The notes below the pieces were generated by a model, which saw only the letters and a list, made by a program, of their open reading frames with translations, was not told where the DNA came from and searched no databases. Positions 45,849 through 53,447 of a DNA stretch of 64,000 nt are shown here, in pieces (the first letter of the stretch is position 1; each line of letters begins with the position of its first letter). The stretch comes from Amycolatopsis sp. WAC 01376 (GTDB lineage Bacteria > Actinomycetota > Actinomycetes > Mycobacteriales > Pseudonocardiaceae): contig NZ_QHKL01000004.1 of NCBI RefSeq assembly GCF_003947415.1, positions 124,001 through 188,000 of the forward strand. Direction: 5' to 3'. A program made the position numbers and the translations under genes.

Positions 45849-46312
45849 CGTGCCCCCTGGCCCCCGTGACCCGGGCCGGTCAGGAAGACCAGGCGGAACT
45901 TGCCGATCTGGACCTCGTCGCCACCGGCGAGGACGGCCTGGTCGACCGGCTCGCGGTTGACGTAGGTGCCGTTGAGGCTGCCGACGTCGATGACGACGAA
46001 CTCGCCACCCTCACGGCGGAACTCGGCGTGCCGCCGGGAGACCGTGACGTCGTCGAGGAAGATGTCGCTGTCCGGGTGCCGTCCCGCACTGGTGGTGTCG
46101 CGGTCCAGCAGGAAGCGCGAACCCGCGTTCGGGCCCCGCTTGACGACCAGCAGGGCGGAACCCGCGGGCAGCGCGTCCACACCCTGGACAGGGGCCTCGG
46201 CAGCCGGAGGAGCCTCAGTGCCTTCGACGTCGGCCAGGAAGTCGGCCCGGAAGACAGAAGTCCGCTCCGGAGACTGCTCCGGGGGAACGCCGGGCCCGTC
46301 GTTCGTGCTCAC
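45845..46312 (-). CDS. garA: GarA/OdhI-type FHA regulator with altered phosphosite
   Basis: 155 residues. FHA domain about 60-145 with the conserved core SAGRHPDSDIFLDDVTVSRR and VGSLNGTYVNREPV. GarA/OdhI binds 2-oxoglutarate dehydrogenase and glutamate dehydrogenase to limit TCA flux until phosphorylated by PknB/PknG in the N-terminal ETTSVFR motif. Here the motif is PERTSVFRADF: the first Thr (PknG target in mycobacteria) is Arg17, while the second, Thr18 (PknB target), is kept. Codons are CCG GAG CGG ACT TCT. Located between gcvH and ftsR as in mycobacteria. GTG start at 46312. Confidence 0.94.
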   Translation of the reverse strand: MSTNDGPGVPPEQSPERTSVFRADFLADVEGTEAPPAAEAPVQGVDALPAGSALLVVKRGPNAGSRFLLDRDTTSAGRHPDSDIFLDDVTVSRRHAEFRREGGEFVVIDVGSLNGTYVNREPVDQAVLAGGDEVQIGKFRLVFLTGPGHGGQGAR

Positions 46313-46437
46313 CTGAGCTCTCCTAACGCATGTGTGTTGCCACTACTCAAGAACGTGTGGAGGTCAAACGTACCGTGCCTGATCGAATCTCCGGCCCGCG
46401 GCTCCCCCTACTCTTCCCGAAGGGCCGCGGCCTGCGA

Positions 46438-46821
46438 CTATTCCTTGATCAGCGCCTGGTACGCCTCGGCCTCCAGCAGGGATTCCACCGAGCTCGCGTC
46501 GTCGAGACGGAGCTCGATCAGCCAGCCCTCGCCGTAGGGGTCGCTGTTGATCAGCTCGGGCGACTCGGTCACCGCGTCGTTGACCGCGACCACCTCGCCG
46601 TCGACCGGGGCGAACAGCTCGGAAACGCTCTTGGTCGACTCGACCTCGCCGAACGTGTCCCCCGAGCCGACCTGCTTGCCGACCTCGGGAAGTTCGACGA
46701 ACACCACGTCACCGAGCTGGTCCTGGGCGTACTCCGTGATGCCCACGCGCACGAGCCCGCCATCGCGCACGGAGACCCACTCGTGCTCCTCGGTGTACCG
46801 CAGTTCTTCTGGAGTGGACAA
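46438..46821 (-). CDS. gcvH: Glycine cleavage system H protein
   Basis: Lipoyl carrier of the glycine cleavage system, 127 residues. Lipoylation Lys lies in GEVESTKSVSELFAP; the N-terminus LRYTEEHEWVSVRDGG and the end YGEGWLIELRL are diagnostic. TTG start at 46821 with GGGGAG upstream. It lies between pgsA and garA, apart from gcvP, which suggests it is controlled separately from the glycine riboswitch. Confidence 0.96.
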   Translation of the reverse strand: MSTPEELRYTEEHEWVSVRDGGLVRVGITEYAQDQLGDVVFVELPEVGKQVGSGDTFGEVESTKSVSELFAPVDGEVVAVNDAVTESPELINSDPYGEGWLIELRLDDASSVESLLEAEAYQALIKE

Positions 46822-46884
46822 CGCCGCTCCCCTTTCTCAAGCCCTCACTCGAAACCGACGCGCGCAGTTTCGCATCCCGCCGGG

Positions 46885-47520
46885 TCACGCGCCCGCCGCC
46901 TCCCGCAACTCGCCGGGTTCGGCCGTTCGCAGCGCCCGCACCGTCTGGACGACGTACAACACGCCCGAATAGACGTACAGGACCGCGCCCCACGCCGTGA
47001 AGGCGTATCCGATCGGCCGGGCGATCGCGGCGATGTCGGATCCGCCTTGGGTGAGCAGCAGGAACGGGAAGGCGTACATCAAGACGAAGGTGGCGCCCTT
47101 GCCGATGTAGGTGACTTCCGGCGGGGCGAAGCCGCGGTGCCGGAGCAGCAGTACGCAGACGCCCAGCACGGCCTCGCGGACGACCAGCGGGACCACCAGC
47201 CACCAGGGGATGATGTCGCGGATCAGGAACGCGATGAGGGTCGCGAGGATGTAGAGCCGGTCGGCGGCGGGGTCGAGCAGCTGGCCGAGCCGGGACATCT
47301 GGTTGAGCCAGCGGGCGAGTTTGCCGTCGAGCCAGTCGGTGAGCGCGCTGAACACGAGCAGCGCGAGCGCCCAGCCGTCCTCCTTCGGGCCGAGGAGCAG
47401 CCAAAGGAAGACCGGCACCCCGGCGAGCCGGAGGATCGAAAGCATGTTGGGAACGTTCAGGGCCTGCCGCAAGAGGGAAGGCTCTTCGCTGGTCACGCTC
47501 GGTTCGGGGGGCGTACTCAC
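46885..47520 (-). CDS. CDP-alcohol phosphatidyltransferase (PgsA2-like)
   Basis: Integral membrane enzyme of 211 residues with about five or six helices. The full CDP-alcohol motif is present: DWLDGKLAR followed by G and DPAADR (D-x2-DG-x2-AR-x8-G-x3-D-x3-D). Such enzymes swap CMP of CDP-diacylglycerol for an alcohol such as glycerol-3-phosphate. Synteny with gcvH-garA-ftsR points to Rv1822 (PgsA2), whose exact product is uncertain; it might make phosphatidylglycerophosphate or cardiolipin. GTG at 47520. Confidence 0.92.
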   Translation of the reverse strand: MSTPPEPSVTSEEPSLLRQALNVPNMLSILRLAGVPVFLWLLLGPKEDGWALALLVFSALTDWLDGKLARWLNQMSRLGQLLDPAADRLYILATLIAFLIRDIIPWWLVVPLVVREAVLGVCVLLLRHRGFAPPEVTYIGKGATFVLMYAFPFLLLTQGGSDIAAIARPIGYAFTAWGAVLYVYSGVLYVVQTVRALRTAEPGELREAAGA

Positions 47521-47595
47521 CCGCTCAGCCTAGGCTGCGTCTCTCAAAGCGCGCTTTCGGATCTCCGCAGCCGGGCCGCGGCATCAGCTGGTCAC

Positions 47596-47880
47596 TCACC
47601 CAGCCGTATCGGCGGCCCGCCTCCGCACATCCGAGGCCTCCGGCCGAAAAGAAACCCTGGTGTGCGTCCAGCCGCGGCATTGCAGGTCCGCGCTGGTCAG
47701 CGCCACGGGCCTGCCCCGGTGATCGGTGCCGACCCAGCGGTTGTGGCCGGCGGAGCTTTCGAGGACGTACGGGCGGCCGCCGCACCAGACGACGGTGCAC
47801 GGTGCCGTCGGTGGCAGCTCCGTGCTCGCCGGTGCGGTGGCCTGGGGTGACGCGGGGTCGGTCTGTTCGTCGGTCTTCAT
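47596..47880 (-). CDS. Small protein of unknown function
   Basis: 94-residue frame with ATG at 47880 (GTG at 47889 is an alternative). A Thr/Pro/Ala-rich N-terminus precedes an ordered-looking block: CTVVWCGGRPYVLES, GHNRWVGTDHRGRPVALT, RGWTHTRVSFRP. The Cys/Trp/Gly pattern looks like a small beta domain, but I do not recognise the family. Third-position GC is high, as in neighbouring genes. It lies upstream of pgsA in the same direction. Confidence 0.5.
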   Translation of the reverse strand: MKTDEQTDPASPQATAPASTELPPTAPCTVVWCGGRPYVLESSAGHNRWVGTDHRGRPVALTSADLQCRGWTHTRVSFRPEASDVRRRAADTAG

Positions 47881-48187
47881 CACTCTCACGGTTTCGTGAC
47901 GGGGACTGGGACACGCCGGAGCGCTACCTTTCTTTTCGGCAGAACGGGGCCGCGCGTTAACGGGTCCGGCGTGGATTCGTCCGATCGGTTCGCAACGACA
48001 GTGGGGTGTTGTCGCGCTGTGAACGGCATGTTAATCGTCCACAATGGACAGTTATTGAGCGGTCCTCGCGTACCGCGGCGCCGGGGGCGCGATAGCCTCC
48101 CGCGAATCGAACGTGGCTCAATGCCACGGCTTCGGGCCCGGCCGGGTCAGAATGGGCCGGCCACGACCGGCCGACGAAAGGATCGCC
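47881..48187. other. 307-bp divergent intergenic region
   Basis: No gene seen. It should contain promoters for the small minus-strand gene and the plus-strand lipoprotein gene. Visible structures: palindrome GTCCACAATGGAC near 48038-48050 and a CGTGGC/GCCACG hairpin at 48112-48128 in the presumed leader. TTGTCG and TAATCG spaced 17 bases near 48014-48042 is a weak promoter candidate on the plus strand. Confidence 0.4.
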
Positions 48188-48697
48188 TTGCCCGTCTCGA
48201 CGACCACGGGAACGTGGCGGCGCCTGTTCGCGGCCTGCGCCGTCGCCGGAACGCTCGCCGCCTGTTCGGGCGACGATCCGCCACCGCCTGTCACCGCGAT
48301 GTCGGCCTCACCGCCCTCGCTCCCCACGAGTGTGTCCAGCGTGTCGGTCCCGCCGATCCCGTCGCAGACCGCGCCGAGTTCCTCCGCTGCCCCGAATCCC
48401 ACCACGAAACCGAAACCCGCTGAACCGGTACAGGGTTCGTGCGGCACGGTCACCGCGGCCAGCGGGCTGACCCTGCAGGTGCTCAACGGACCCGGGGTCT
48501 CCTGCGCGGACGCGACCGCGATCGTCGGCTCGTTCCACCAGAGGATCGCCGGACGCCAGTCCGCGGACTCGGACGAACCCGTCAGCGAGACCGTGGACGG
48601 CTGGCTGTGCGTCTCCGGCGCTCCCGCCGCGCAAGGCGGCACCAGTTGCGGCAAGGGCGATCAGAACGTGTTCGCCGCCGTCGTCCCCGTCGAATGA
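48188..48697 (+). CDS. Lipoprotein, first of a tandem paralogous pair
   Basis: 169 residues from TTG at 48188, which has GAAAGGA six bases upstream. Signal peptide with lipobox LAAC (Cys26), a long Pro/Ser/Thr linker, then a compact domain with four cysteines: GSCGTVTAA, GVSCADATAIVGSF, GWLCVSG and TSCGKGDQ. The next gene repeats the same order of Cys motifs, so the pair arose by duplication. The domain resembles small secreted proteins common in Amycolatopsis-type genomes with no known function. Located on the outer membrane face of the cytoplasmic membrane. Confidence 0.75.
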   Translation: MPVSTTTGTWRRLFAACAVAGTLAACSGDDPPPPVTAMSASPPSLPTSVSSVSVPPIPSQTAPSSSAAPNPTTKPKPAEPVQGSCGTVTAASGLTLQVLNGPGVSCADATAIVGSFHQRIAGRQSADSDEPVSETVDGWLCVSGAPAAQGGTSCGKGDQNVFAAVVPVE

Positions 48698-48720
48698 ACC
48701 ATCCCCGAGAAGAAGGGCCC

Positions 48721-49098
48721 ATGAAGAGCCTCGCCGTACTTCCCGCCGCTTTCGCCGTCGTCCTGCTGAGCGGTTGCGGAGCCGATCCGGCTCCCGCCGC
48801 CGCGCCGGCACCGTCCTCCCCCGCCGCCACCTCGGCGCCCGCCGGGACGCCCTGCGGCGAGGTCGCCGGGCTCCAAGGCGCGAAGAACAAGGTCGTCGCA
48901 CACGGGAAGACCGACTGCGCCGAAGCGACTCAGGTGCTCAAGGACTACTTCACCAAGCTGACGCCCGCCGAAGCCGCCTCGCCGCAGGGGCCCGGTCCGG
49001 TGGTGATCGGTGCCTGGACATGCGGGAGCGGGCCGAACGATCCGGTGACGAGTTGCTCGACCGAGGACGAGCGCCAGATCGAAGCGACCCGCTCCTGA
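48721..49098 (+). CDS. Lipoprotein, second of the tandem pair
   Basis: 125 residues, ATG at 48721, 23 bp after the previous gene. Lipobox LSGC (Cys19), Ala/Pro linker, and a domain with Cys at TPCGEVAG, KTDCAEATQVLKDYF, AWTCGSG and TSCSTEDE, matching its neighbour in order and spacing. Four Cys suggest two disulfides in an extracytoplasmic domain. Function unknown. Confidence 0.78.
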   Translation: MKSLAVLPAAFAVVLLSGCGADPAPAAAPAPSSPAATSAPAGTPCGEVAGLQGAKNKVVAHGKTDCAEATQVLKDYFTKLTPAEAASPQGPGPVVIGAWTCGSGPNDPVTSCSTEDERQIEATRS

Positions 49099-49101
49099 GC
49101 C

Positions 49102-49701
49102 TCAGTCGCCCCAGACGATCGGGGTCTTGCGGTAGGCGTCTCCGGTGTTGAAGGCGGCGAACGAGACCTTCTCGCCGCCCTTGGCGCCGTACATCGTGCA
49201 GGCCTCGAACTTCTGTCCCGGTTTCGAGAAACCGCCGTCCCGCGGCGCGGTCACCTTGCCGCAGTCGGCGGTTTTGCCCACCAGTGCCGTGCCGCCCTGT
49301 TTGCCGTCGGAGAGAAGGCCACGCAAGGCGAGCCCGAAACCGGACAGATCGTCACCCTTGACGAACTCGACGGTGTACCGCAGGTTGTACGGCGTGACTC
49401 CGGCGATCTGATCGGGTTCGAATCCCTTGAGGTCGGCGACCTTCCCCTCCGCGATCGCGGTGACCGTGAGCGCGACGGTGCCGAAGCTCTCCTTGTTGTA
49501 GTCCACCGGGACGAGCGCGCGCTCCCCGAACTTGAGCCGCATACCGGGACTGGTGTGACCGTCGGCGGTGGTCGGCGAGGCGGGCTGGGTCACCGACGGC
49601 TTGGCCGCCTCGGCGGGCTGCTCGGCCTTGGCGCCACAGGCGGTCAGTGCGAAAGTGGCGATTCCGGCGGTGAGCAAAGAGACGGTACGGACGTGCTTCA
49701 C
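49102..49701 (-). CDS. Lipoprotein of unknown function
   Basis: 199 residues from GTG at 49701 with AGAGGAGAAG upstream. Signal and lipobox LTAC (Cys near 21), then a beta-rich domain: LKFGERALVPVDYNKESFGTV, LRYTVEFVKGDDLS, KTADCGKVTAPRDGGF and FEACTMYGAKGG. Overall layout recalls extracellular DUF4352/immunoglobulin-like lipoproteins, but this is not certain. The stop is 4 bp from the convergent lipoprotein gene; a palindromic repeat lies upstream. Confidence 0.72.
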   Translation of the reverse strand: MKHVRTVSLLTAGIATFALTACGAKAEQPAEAAKPSVTQPASPTTADGHTSPGMRLKFGERALVPVDYNKESFGTVALTVTAIAEGKVADLKGFEPDQIAGVTPYNLRYTVEFVKGDDLSGFGLALRGLLSDGKQGGTALVGKTADCGKVTAPRDGGFSKPGQKFEACTMYGAKGGEKVSFAAFNTGDAYRKTPIVWGD

Positions 49702-49832
49702 GGTGGAGACTTCTCCTCTTGATGCCCAGTCGCGAGCGGATCGCGCGCGCTGTGCGGACACCGTAGAGCAGTTCCCCGCCTCGCCCTGTCGGTCGTTCGC
49801 ACCACAGTCCACTGTGGCCGGACGTCCTGAAG

Positions 49833-49882
49833 GTGTGAAGGTCGAGTTTCCTCGGCTGAGCCGAGGGAAGGGGTCCTTCACG
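49833..49882. repeat. Inverted copy of the 37285 palindromic element
   Basis: Reverse complement of 37285-37333 with about three differences over 49 bases; contains CTCGGCTGAGCCGAG flanked by GTGAAGG and CCTTCAC. It lies in the 294-bp gap 49702-49995 upstream of the lipoprotein gene, together with the third copy of the dispersed repeat. Confidence 0.7.
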
Positions 49883-49970
49883 CGCGGCCGCTGTGCCTGC
49901 TGTGGTCGCTGGTGTACCTGGGACGAGAGCGGCGACCCTGGAGTCCCGCGATCAGAGAAGCCAGAAGCCA

Positions 49971-49994
49971 GAAGGTACCTAGGCCACCCTTTGC
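49971..49994. repeat. Dispersed repeat, copy 3 (short, inverted)
   Basis: Reverse complement matches the first 24 bases of 286-309 and 37224-37247 at 21 positions (GGTGG, TAGGTACCT kept). Ends one base before the stop codon of the next minus-strand gene. Confidence 0.6.
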
Positions 49995-49995
49995 C

Positions 49996-50460
49996 TTACT
50001 CTCGATGACCCTCGCGTCGCCGCTTGCCGACGTCCAACCGGTACAGGACGACGCCCACTACCACCAGGCCGACGAGAAAGAGACCCAGCGCGCCGCCTGC
50101 CGAAACCTTCCAGATCAACGGCGATCTCGATCCGTAGGCGAATCCGTCACCGGCGAAGACCGTGTCACCCCGCGAGATCTCCTCCCCCAGAATCCGGCCG
50201 CCTCCGGTACGCCCGTCGGCGAAGCGCCATTTCCCGGAACAGTAGGGGGTCTGGCCGTTCACCGCGGATCCCTCCGAGGTGCACCCCGAGATCTCGGTGA
50301 CCGTGACGTCCTCGCCGGTGCTCAATTCATCGATGTCGGAACCGAGGGAGGCCCAGACGAGACCGAAGATCAGCAGAAAAGGGAGAAAGGCCGAAAGCAC
50401 CGAAGTAAGAACTCCGGGCTTCCGCGCATTTTCCGGCACTGGAGTCCTTTCGTCGATCAC
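49996..50460 (-). CDS. Two-helix membrane protein of unknown function
   Basis: 154 residues, GTG at 50460 overlapping the upstream gene's stop (GTGA). One membrane helix near residues 20-38 and another near 118-140 enclose an extracytoplasmic loop with two Cys (ISGCTSEG, PYCSGKW) and FADGRTGGGRILGEE. C-terminus is basic (VGKRRREGHRE), cytoplasmic by the positive-inside rule. Coupled to the gene upstream, so they probably form a pair. Family not recognised. Confidence 0.7.
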   Translation of the reverse strand: MIDERTPVPENARKPGVLTSVLSAFLPFLLIFGLVWASLGSDIDELSTGEDVTVTEISGCTSEGSAVNGQTPYCSGKWRFADGRTGGGRILGEEISRGDTVFAGDGFAYGSRSPLIWKVSAGGALGLFLVGLVVVGVVLYRLDVGKRRREGHRE

Positions 50461-51398
50461 CGGAGCTTCAGCAGGACTTCCCGCTCGAGTTTGCCGACGA
50501 GGAGGTACTCGGGCCGGTATCCGGGCGGGACCACGAAACAGACGAGGCCCGTGGTGCCGTCGAAAGCGCCGGGAGCGCCCGCGCAGTCCTTGACCCGCTC
50601 CGGCTCACCGTGTTCGTCGGCCGACAGCTCCAGCGCCGTGCCACCGAAACGAGAAGCCTCGATCCGCAAGGTGAGGACGTGGAATCCGCTCAACCACGCC
50701 TCGGCTCCCTCAGGCGGCCCGGGCTTGCTTTCGAGCACGCGCACGGCCGCTTCTCCGGAGACGGCGGTCTGTCCACGGGCGAACACCGGCGGCGGCCCCC
50801 ATAAGTCGCGACGGAGTTCCCAGAAATTCGGGACCGGGTCGGCCGCCTCACCGTAGGCCGTCTCGCCGAACCCGACCGGCGTCAGCACGACGAACGCGGC
50901 GAAGGCCAGCCCGGCGAGGAACGGCGGCGCCTTCCGCGCGAGCCCCGGTCTCGCCACTTTGACCAGCACGATGGCCGCGAGCACCAGGAGTGCCAGGCCG
51001 AGGGACATCGCCGCGATCTTCTCCCACGGATGGTGGGCTTCCACGACGTCGGTGGCCCCGCGCACGGACAAAACCCGGTCCGTCACCGAGGAAAGCCGGG
51101 CGACCACCGGATCAGCGAGGCCGAACGTGTCTCGTGTCGGCACTTCGATCGTGCGGCCGTCTTCGGCGATCGCCAGGACGTCGTAGCTGGTACGCGGGCC
51201 GTGCTGTCCTTCGCTGGTCGTGGAGTTCCACTCGGAGATCACCGCGCGCACGTCGTACGTGCCGGCCAGCCCCTCGACGGTCCACCGCCCGGCGAAGGCC
51301 GCGACGGTTCCCCAGACGATCCCGATCACGAACACGATGATCATCGTGTTCGTGCGCTGACTGTCTTTCCGATCCGGTTCGCGGACGATCACCAACAC
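50457..51398 (-). CDS. Membrane protein, Rv-style DUF with three helices, unknown function
   Basis: 313 residues, GTG at 51398. Hydrophobic helices near residues 18-36, 128-147 and 160-178. The first extracytoplasmic part (DVRAVISEWNSTTSEG, SYDVLAIAEDGRTIEVPTRD) resembles actinobacterial membrane proteins with a short all-beta loop; the C-terminal part after residue 190 is a separate soluble domain with two Cys (VKDCAGAPG, GLVCFVVPPGY). Coupled to the downstream two-helix protein. Divergent from the J-domain operon across a 103-bp gap. Confidence 0.7.
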   Translation of the reverse strand: MLVIVREPDRKDSQRTNTMIIVFVIGIVWGTVAAFAGRWTVEGLAGTYDVRAVISEWNSTTSEGQHGPRTSYDVLAIAEDGRTIEVPTRDTFGLADPVVARLSSVTDRVLSVRGATDVVEAHHPWEKIAAMSLGLALLVLAAIVLVKVARPGLARKAPPFLAGLAFAAFVVLTPVGFGETAYGEAADPVPNFWELRRDLWGPPPVFARGQTAVSGEAAVRVLESKPGPPEGAEAWLSGFHVLTLRIEASRFGGTALELSADEHGEPERVKDCAGAPGAFDGTTGLVCFVVPPGYRPEYLLVGKLEREVLLKLR

Positions 51399-51465
51399 CC
51401 CCTGTTCGGCTCTCCCAGCTTATTGACCGAAGCCGCCGCACGGCACGGGATTTGTACCTACCCCC

Positions 51466-51495
51466 TTGCGAACCGAAGTAAGAGTCGTCTAGACT
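51466..51495 (+). promoter_or_regulatory. Leaderless promoter of the J-domain/VWA/PurA-like/NUDIX operon
   Basis: TTGCGA (51466-51471) and TAGACT (51490-51495) are 18 bases apart; the -10 box ends six bases before ATG 51502, so the transcript should start at the start codon. No ribosome site is present, in agreement. One promoter would serve all four overlapping genes. Confidence 0.65.
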
Positions 51496-51501
51496 CAAAC
51501 T

Positions 51502-52470
51502 ATGCTCACCAGGGAAGACGCCGTGGCGGTGATCGAGAACACGGTCGACGCGGCCGCTCTGTTCGCCCGCCATCGCTACCGCGAACTGGCGGCCGTGCTC
51601 CACCCCGACCGCAACCCCGGCGACGACCGCGCCCACCGGGCCGCCGCCACCCTCAACCAGCTCCACGACGAGTGGAAACGCGCCCGGCGCCAGACGGTCA
51701 CCACCGCGACCTCGGCGTACACCCTCACCGAGCCGCACGCGGTGGGCAGTGTCGCGACGACCTACCGGACCACCGGCCCTCATCTGGTCAAACTCGTCCG
51801 CGACCCGGCGCTCAACCCGCTGATCCACGCCGAGTGGGCGGCGTTGCGCACGCTCGACGGCTTCACCGAACGGCACCGCTGGCTGCGTCCCTACTACCCG
51901 CGACTGCTCGACACCTCGGGTCTGGTCGCGCGGGGCGACCGTGCCTTCAGCGTCCTCGATCCGCTCGTCGACGGCTTCGTCACCCTCGCCGACATCGGGC
52001 AAGCCTTCCCTGGCGGGCTCGACGGCCGCGACTACGCCTGGATGCACCGCCGCCTGCTGCGCGCCGTGGCGGGCGCGCACCGCGCGGGTGTCGTCCACGG
52101 CCACCTCACCGCGGACAACGTGCTCGTCCATCCGGGACAGCACGGCATCGTCCTCGCAGGCTGGTCCTTCGCCGTCGAAGACGGTGTGCTCCCGCTGGCG
52201 ACGGACAACTCCGTCCAGTACCCACCGGAAGTGCACAAAGGACTTCCGATGACCGCGGCGACGGACGTCCACATGCTCCACCGCATGATGCTGGAACTAC
52301 TGGCACCGAACGAAACCCGCCAACGCGAGTTCGCGACGTGGTGCACCCAGGACATCCCGGCGCAACGACCCGGAGCCGCCGATCTGCTCGACGAGTACGA
52401 CGAACTGCTCGCCGACCTGTACGGCCCCCGCACCTTCCGACCCTTCACCATCCCCGAGACAGGAGCCTGA
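51502..52470 (+). CDS. J-domain-like/pseudokinase fusion protein
   Basis: 322 residues. Residues about 15-62 resemble a J domain, with YRELAAVLHPDRNPGDD (HPD at 34-36). Residues about 80-300 have a kinase-like layout: VKLV with Lys97 as candidate VAIK Lys, Glu111 in HAEWAALRTL as candidate helix-C Glu, and a catalytic loop VVHGHLTADNVLV. The HRD Asp is replaced by His201 and the DFG region reads LAGWSFA, so both acidic catalytic residues are absent while Asn206 is kept. It is therefore probably a pseudokinase scaffold able to recruit an Hsp70. First gene of a four-gene operon; two bases separate it from the VWA gene. Confidence 0.8.
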   Translation: MLTREDAVAVIENTVDAAALFARHRYRELAAVLHPDRNPGDDRAHRAAATLNQLHDEWKRARRQTVTTATSAYTLTEPHAVGSVATTYRTTGPHLVKLVRDPALNPLIHAEWAALRTLDGFTERHRWLRPYYPRLLDTSGLVARGDRAFSVLDPLVDGFVTLADIGQAFPGGLDGRDYAWMHRRLLRAVAGAHRAGVVHGHLTADNVLVHPGQHGIVLAGWSFAVEDGVLPLATDNSVQYPPEVHKGLPMTAATDVHMLHRMMLELLAPNETRQREFATWCTQDIPAQRPGAADLLDEYDELLADLYGPRTFRPFTIPETGA

Positions 52471-52472
52471 CC

Positions 52473-53447
52473 ATGGGACACGGACACTGGGACGACAACG
52501 CCTACGCCGCCGCGAGGACCTTCCGCGCGGCCAAGGGCGAGGACGATTTCGGCTACACCGCCGATCTCCGCTCCAAACCCGCGAAAGAGTGGAAGGTCGC
52601 GCCCGCGCTCGACCCGCTGAACGCCGTCCGGGAATGCCGGGATTCGGCCGACCACACCGATTCGACGCCGATCGCGGTGCTGTTCGACGTCACCGGCTCG
52701 ATGCGCCGGGTGCCGCGGATCATGCAGGGCAAGCTCGGCAAACTGCACGGCCTGCTCAAGCGCCGGGGTTACCTGGCCGATCCGCAGGTGCTGTTCGGCG
52801 CGATCGGCGACGCCGACAGCGACCGGGTCCCGTTGCAGATCGGGCAGTTCGAATCGGACAACCGGATGGACGAGCAGCTGCGCACGATCTTCCTCGAAGG
52901 CGGTGGCGGCGGGCAGAAGAGCGAATCCTACGAGCTGGCCGCCTACTTCATGGCCAGGCACGTGGTCACCGACGCTTGGCAGAACCGCGGCCGCAAGGGC
53001 TATCTGTTCATCATCGGCGACGAACTGAACAAGCCCGCGCTGGAGGCCCGCCACATCCGCCGGGTGATCGGCGACGACGTGCGGGAGGACATCGACCCGG
53101 CCTCGGTGTACCGGGAGCTGGCCCGCAAGTGGCACCTCTACTTCGTGCTGCCGAACCAGTCGTCGTACTACAACGACCCGCAGATCGGCGAGCACTGGAG
53201 CGGTCTGCTCGGCCAGAACTTCCTCAAGCTCGACGATCCCGGCGCGGTATGCGAACTGATCGCGGCCACCATCGGGCTGGAGGAACGGGTCGTCGACGTC
53301 GACCGGGCGCTCGCCGACCTCGCGGACGTCGGCTCGGTCGCCGAGAGCGCGGCCGTGGGCAAGGCGCTGGCGAAACTGGGCACCAAATCGGTCGTCACCT
53401 CGGCGGTGCCCGACGCCGACGGCCCAAGCGACGTGGTGCTGCGATGA
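52473..53447 (+). CDS. Soluble VWA-domain protein of the J-domain operon
   Basis: 324 residues, ATG at 52473 with AGGAG seven bases upstream. No signal or membrane segment. The N-terminal YTADLRSKPAKEWKVAPALD block leads to a VWA-like domain with MIDAS-type motif LFDVTGSMRRVP (Asp72-x-Thr-x-Ser76), later FIIGDELNKPA. The pattern GGGGGQKSESYELAAYFMA is a distinctive loop. VWA proteins of this soluble kind (TerY-like) act as metal-dependent assembly factors. The stop overlaps the PurA-like ATG. Probable binding partner of the pseudokinase. Confidence 0.82.
   Translation: MGHGHWDDNAYAAARTFRAAKGEDDFGYTADLRSKPAKEWKVAPALDPLNAVRECRDSADHTDSTPIAVLFDVTGSMRRVPRIMQGKLGKLHGLLKRRGYLADPQVLFGAIGDADSDRVPLQIGQFESDNRMDEQLRTIFLEGGGGGQKSESYELAAYFMARHVVTDAWQNRGRKGYLFIIGDELNKPALEARHIRRVIGDDVREDIDPASVYRELARKWHLYFVLPNQSSYYNDPQIGEHWSGLLGQNFLKLDDPGAVCELIAATIGLEERVVDVDRALADLADVGSVAESAAVGKALAKLGTKSVVTSAVPDADGPSDVVLR

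Noticed and set aside
51502..52470. Active Ser/Thr protein kinase
   Set aside because: HRD and DFG aspartates are both missing (HGH and GWS).
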